Assembly (NCBI GenBank): GCA_046351215.1
Contig: JAXLYX010000053.1
Span: forward strand, 1-7,851
Length of the DNA stretch: 7,851 bases
Reading direction: 5' to 3'
Origin: JAXLYX01 sp046351215
Lineage (GTDB): Bacteria > Myxococcota_A > Polyangia > Polyangiales > Houyiibacteriaceae
The notes beneath the pieces were generated by a model. It was not told the origin of the DNA, searched no databases, and saw only the letters and a program-made list of their open reading frames with translations. Of the stretch, positions 6,790-7,851 are shown one piece after another. Made by a program: the position numbers and the translations under genes. The stretch's first letter is position 1. Each line of letters begins with the position of its first letter.

Positions 6790-7196
6790 GCCGTCTCCTC
6801 GTCGACGTCCGGTCCCTGCCGGTGTTGCCGGGGTCTCGGCTTCTTCCTGGGGCCCACCACCCGCATTGCCCCCGGCACGAGCACCACCTGCTCTGGATCG
6901 CTGGGCGCCCGCTCTGCCTCGGATGCACGTCGATGGCCGGAGGGGCCTCGATCGGGCTCCTCGCGGTCGCCTTCCTTCCGCTCGCGCGGATGACACCTTT
7001 TGTGTGGCTGGCGGCGCACGTGCTGATGATCGGGCCGACGGCGATGCAGCCCTTCGTGCAGAGGAAGCGGTTCAAGGTCTTCGCGCGAGCCATGCTCGGC
7101 GCGGGGACCGTGACGTGGCTCGTCGGGCGTCATGTGGGCCGTACGCCGGGGTGGCTCTCGCTCGTCGAGGTGGCTGCGCGCGCCGCGCGATCGTGA
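6786..7196 (+). CDS. small DUF2085-like membrane protein
   Basis: A 136-aa integral membrane protein whose ATG overlaps the TGA of the preceding small gene. Residues 24-47 hold a His/Cys cluster (HHPHCPRHEHHLLWIAGRPLC and a second Cys at 47, spacing CxxC), followed by a Gly-rich entry into the membrane. This order resembles DUF2085 proteins (conserved Cys/His, then a glycine-rich first helix). Three hydrophobic segments are seen at about 50-68, 71-90 and 100-117. The His/Cys cluster could bind a metal; that is inference. The C-terminus (VEVAARAARS) ends at a TGA that is also the first bases of the IS21 left end, so the original gene may have been longer. Family assignment is moderate. Confidence 0.75.
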   Translation: MSRLLVDVRSLPVLPGSRLLPGAHHPHCPRHEHHLLWIAGRPLCLGCTSMAGGASIGLLAVAFLPLARMTPFVWLAAHVLMIGPTAMQPFVQRKRFKVFARAMLGAGTVTWLVGRHVGRTPGWLSLVEVAARAARS

Positions 7197-7353
7197 CCAC
7201 CGAGATCGGCGCATCGTGACCACCCAGATCGGGGCATCGTGACCACCGAGATCGCCATCGTGACCACCTGGATCGCGATGGTGACCACCCGGATCGCCTG
7301 AACGTGATCGCGCGGATCGCCATCGTGACCACCCGGATCGCGATGGTGACCAC
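7193..7353 (+). repeat. eight tandem ~21/23-bp repeats at the IS21 left end
   Basis: The octamer GTGACCAC starts at 7193, 7216, 7239, 7260, 7281, 7325 and 7346, with a decayed copy (GTGATCGC) at 7304. Start-to-start distances are 23, 23, 21, 21, 23, 21 and 21. The unit continues as GTGACCACCNRGATCG followed by a variable GC-rich part ending in ATC or ATG. All copies have the same orientation. They are best explained as IstA-binding sites at the transposon end. The spacing is about two helical turns, so bound subunits would line up on one face of the DNA. Confidence 0.85.
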
Positions 7354-7373
7354 TCGGTCCGGAACGGCGTCCG

Positions 7374-7398
7374 GTCCCGCGGCGGCTTCGCCCGGGAC
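7374..7398 (+). other. stem-loop between IS repeats and istA
   Basis: Arms GTCCCG and CGGGAC enclose an inner stem GGCG/CGCC with loop GCTT and a single bulged C, giving about ten GC-rich pairs. It would form in any transcript entering the element from outside. There is no T-run. It may be an attenuator or terminator-like structure in the istA leader. Confidence 0.45.
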
Positions 7399-7455
7399 GG
7401 ATCACTCTCGGGCCGAGGAGGCGGCGCGAACGACGGCAGAGCGGCCTGGGCGGCA

Positions 7456-7475
7456 CCAGCCTCGACGGAGGCTGG
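7456..7475 (+). promoter_or_regulatory. hairpin sequestering the istA ribosome binding site
   Basis: CCAGCCTC and GAGGCTGG form a perfect 8-bp stem with loop GACG. The right arm contains most of the Shine-Dalgarno GGAGG (7467-7471), and the start codon ATG is at 7477, two bases after the stem. In mRNA the ribosome binding site would therefore be base-paired. In IS10 and IS50, transcripts that read in from outside fold to hide the transposase start, limiting transposition; the same logic could apply here. Confidence 0.6.
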
Positions 7476-7476
7476 G

Positions 7477-7851
7477 ATGGCGACCGAGCGACTGCTTATG
7501 CGCAACGTACGAGAAATCCTGAGAGCGAAATGGGAGCTGCGGCTCTCGAATCGCAAGGCGGCCAAGAGCGCCGGCGTGAGCGCCGCGTCGGTCGTCAACG
7601 TCCTGCAGCGGGCGTCGGAGGCTGGCCTCGCCCAGTTCGCCGATGTGATGCACCTCGGCGAGGCCGAGCTCGAGGTGTTGCTGTACCCGGAGACCTCCTC
7701 GTCGGGCTCGCCGTTCCCTCGCGCGGAGCCGGACTGCGCGTGGATCCATCGTGAGCGGTCTCGCCCCGGCGTGACGCTCGAGCTGCTCCATCTCGAGTAC
7801 CTCGAGCAGCATCCGGGCGGCTATCAGTACACGGCGTTCTGCGACCGCTAC
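7477..7851 (+). CDS. istA: IS21-family transposase IstA, 3'-truncated by window end
   Basis: Only the first 125 codons are visible and the frame is open to the last base. The start MATERLLMRNVREIL is typical of IstA, and GGAGG five bases upstream supports ATG 7477 over the in-frame ATG at 7498. Residues 24-45 (SNRKAAKSAGVSAASVVNVLQR) form the helix-turn-helix used to bind the IS ends. The later stretch from AWIHRERSRPGVTLELL to QYTAFCDRY (about 100-125) is the characteristic IstA segment ahead of the DDE integrase core, which lies outside the window. IstA cuts and joins the element ends together with the ATPase IstB, normally encoded just downstream. No frameshift or stop is seen in the visible part. 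Confidence 0.93.
   Translation, partial: MATERLLMRNVREILRAKWELRLSNRKAAKSAGVSAASVVNVLQRASEAGLAQFADVMHLGEAELEVLLYPETSSSGSPFPRAEPDCAWIHRERSRPGVTLELLHLEYLEQHPGGYQYTAFCDRY

Larger units (their letters stand above)
7194..7851 (+). mobile_element. IS21-family insertion sequence, left end and start of istA
   Basis: The element is recognised by an IstA-type transposase start (7477 onward) preceded by a block of repeated end sequences. IS21-family ends usually start with TG and carry several copies of a transposase-binding repeat, so the left boundary is placed at the TG of the first repeat (7194); it could lie up to about ten bases further left, because the bases before it still resemble the repeat unit. 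The rest of istA, the helper ATPase gene istB and the right end lie outside the window, so whether the copy is intact is unknown. Confidence 0.8.

Noticed and set aside
7193..7353. CRISPR-like array
   Set aside because: The units are 21-23 bp in total with no unique spacers, and they sit directly before an IS21 transposase.
7072..7353. Repetitive minus-strand peptide (VVTxAIR repeats)
   Set aside because: It is only the translation of the IS end repeats read on the opposite strand.

Overview
The window is very GC-rich bacterial DNA. Its genes are spaced and coded like those of a large-genome myxobacterium (Myxococcota, probably Polyangia or a Sandaracinus relative). The taxon is inferred from tandem FG-GAP lipoproteins with cysteine-rich linkers, delta-60 repeats, near-saturated GC at third codon positions and many lineage-specific hypothetical proteins. 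No marker gene fixes it.

Layout. (1) Positions 2-2922 hold two consecutive FG-GAP/VCBS beta-propeller genes on the plus strand. The first is cut by the window start. The second is a complete lipoprotein that begins inside the stop codon of the first (ATGA overlap). They are paralogues, and the second contains two propeller-like halves repeated at about 320-330 residues. A perfect 20-nt GC palindrome follows its stop codon. (2) Positions 2983-3717 hold an unrecognised 244-aa protein whose layout can be read as a PP2C-type phosphatase fold that has lost its metal-binding aspartates. This is a hypothesis. (3) After a 298-base gap, 4016-5593 encodes a lipoprotein with an Ig-like N-terminal domain and delta-60 repeats. 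(4) A convergent minus-strand gene (5629-6336) encodes an uncharacterised protein with a likely C-terminal helix-turn-helix. Just upstream is the most AT-rich spot of the window, a palindromic operator-like element overlapping a -10-like box. (5) Divergently, a two-gene operon (6601-7196) encodes a 62-aa DUF4177-like protein and a small DUF2085-like membrane protein, coupled by another ATGA overlap. (6) From about 7194 to the window end lies the left end of an IS21-family insertion sequence: eight ~21/23-bp tandem repeats, two stem-loops, and the first 125 codons of the transposase istA.

How it fits together. The first part is a cell-envelope or secreted-protein locus with two lipoproteins and propeller repeats. 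The second part is small regulatory and membrane genes interrupted or flanked by a transposon. The most noteworthy signals are in the insertion sequence: the repeat array is phased at about two helical turns, and the istA ribosome binding site is buried in a perfect 8-bp hairpin. The IS end also appears to coincide with the stop codon of the preceding gene. The minus-strand gene with its palindromic promoter and the putative pseudo-phosphatase are the best candidates for undescribed biology.
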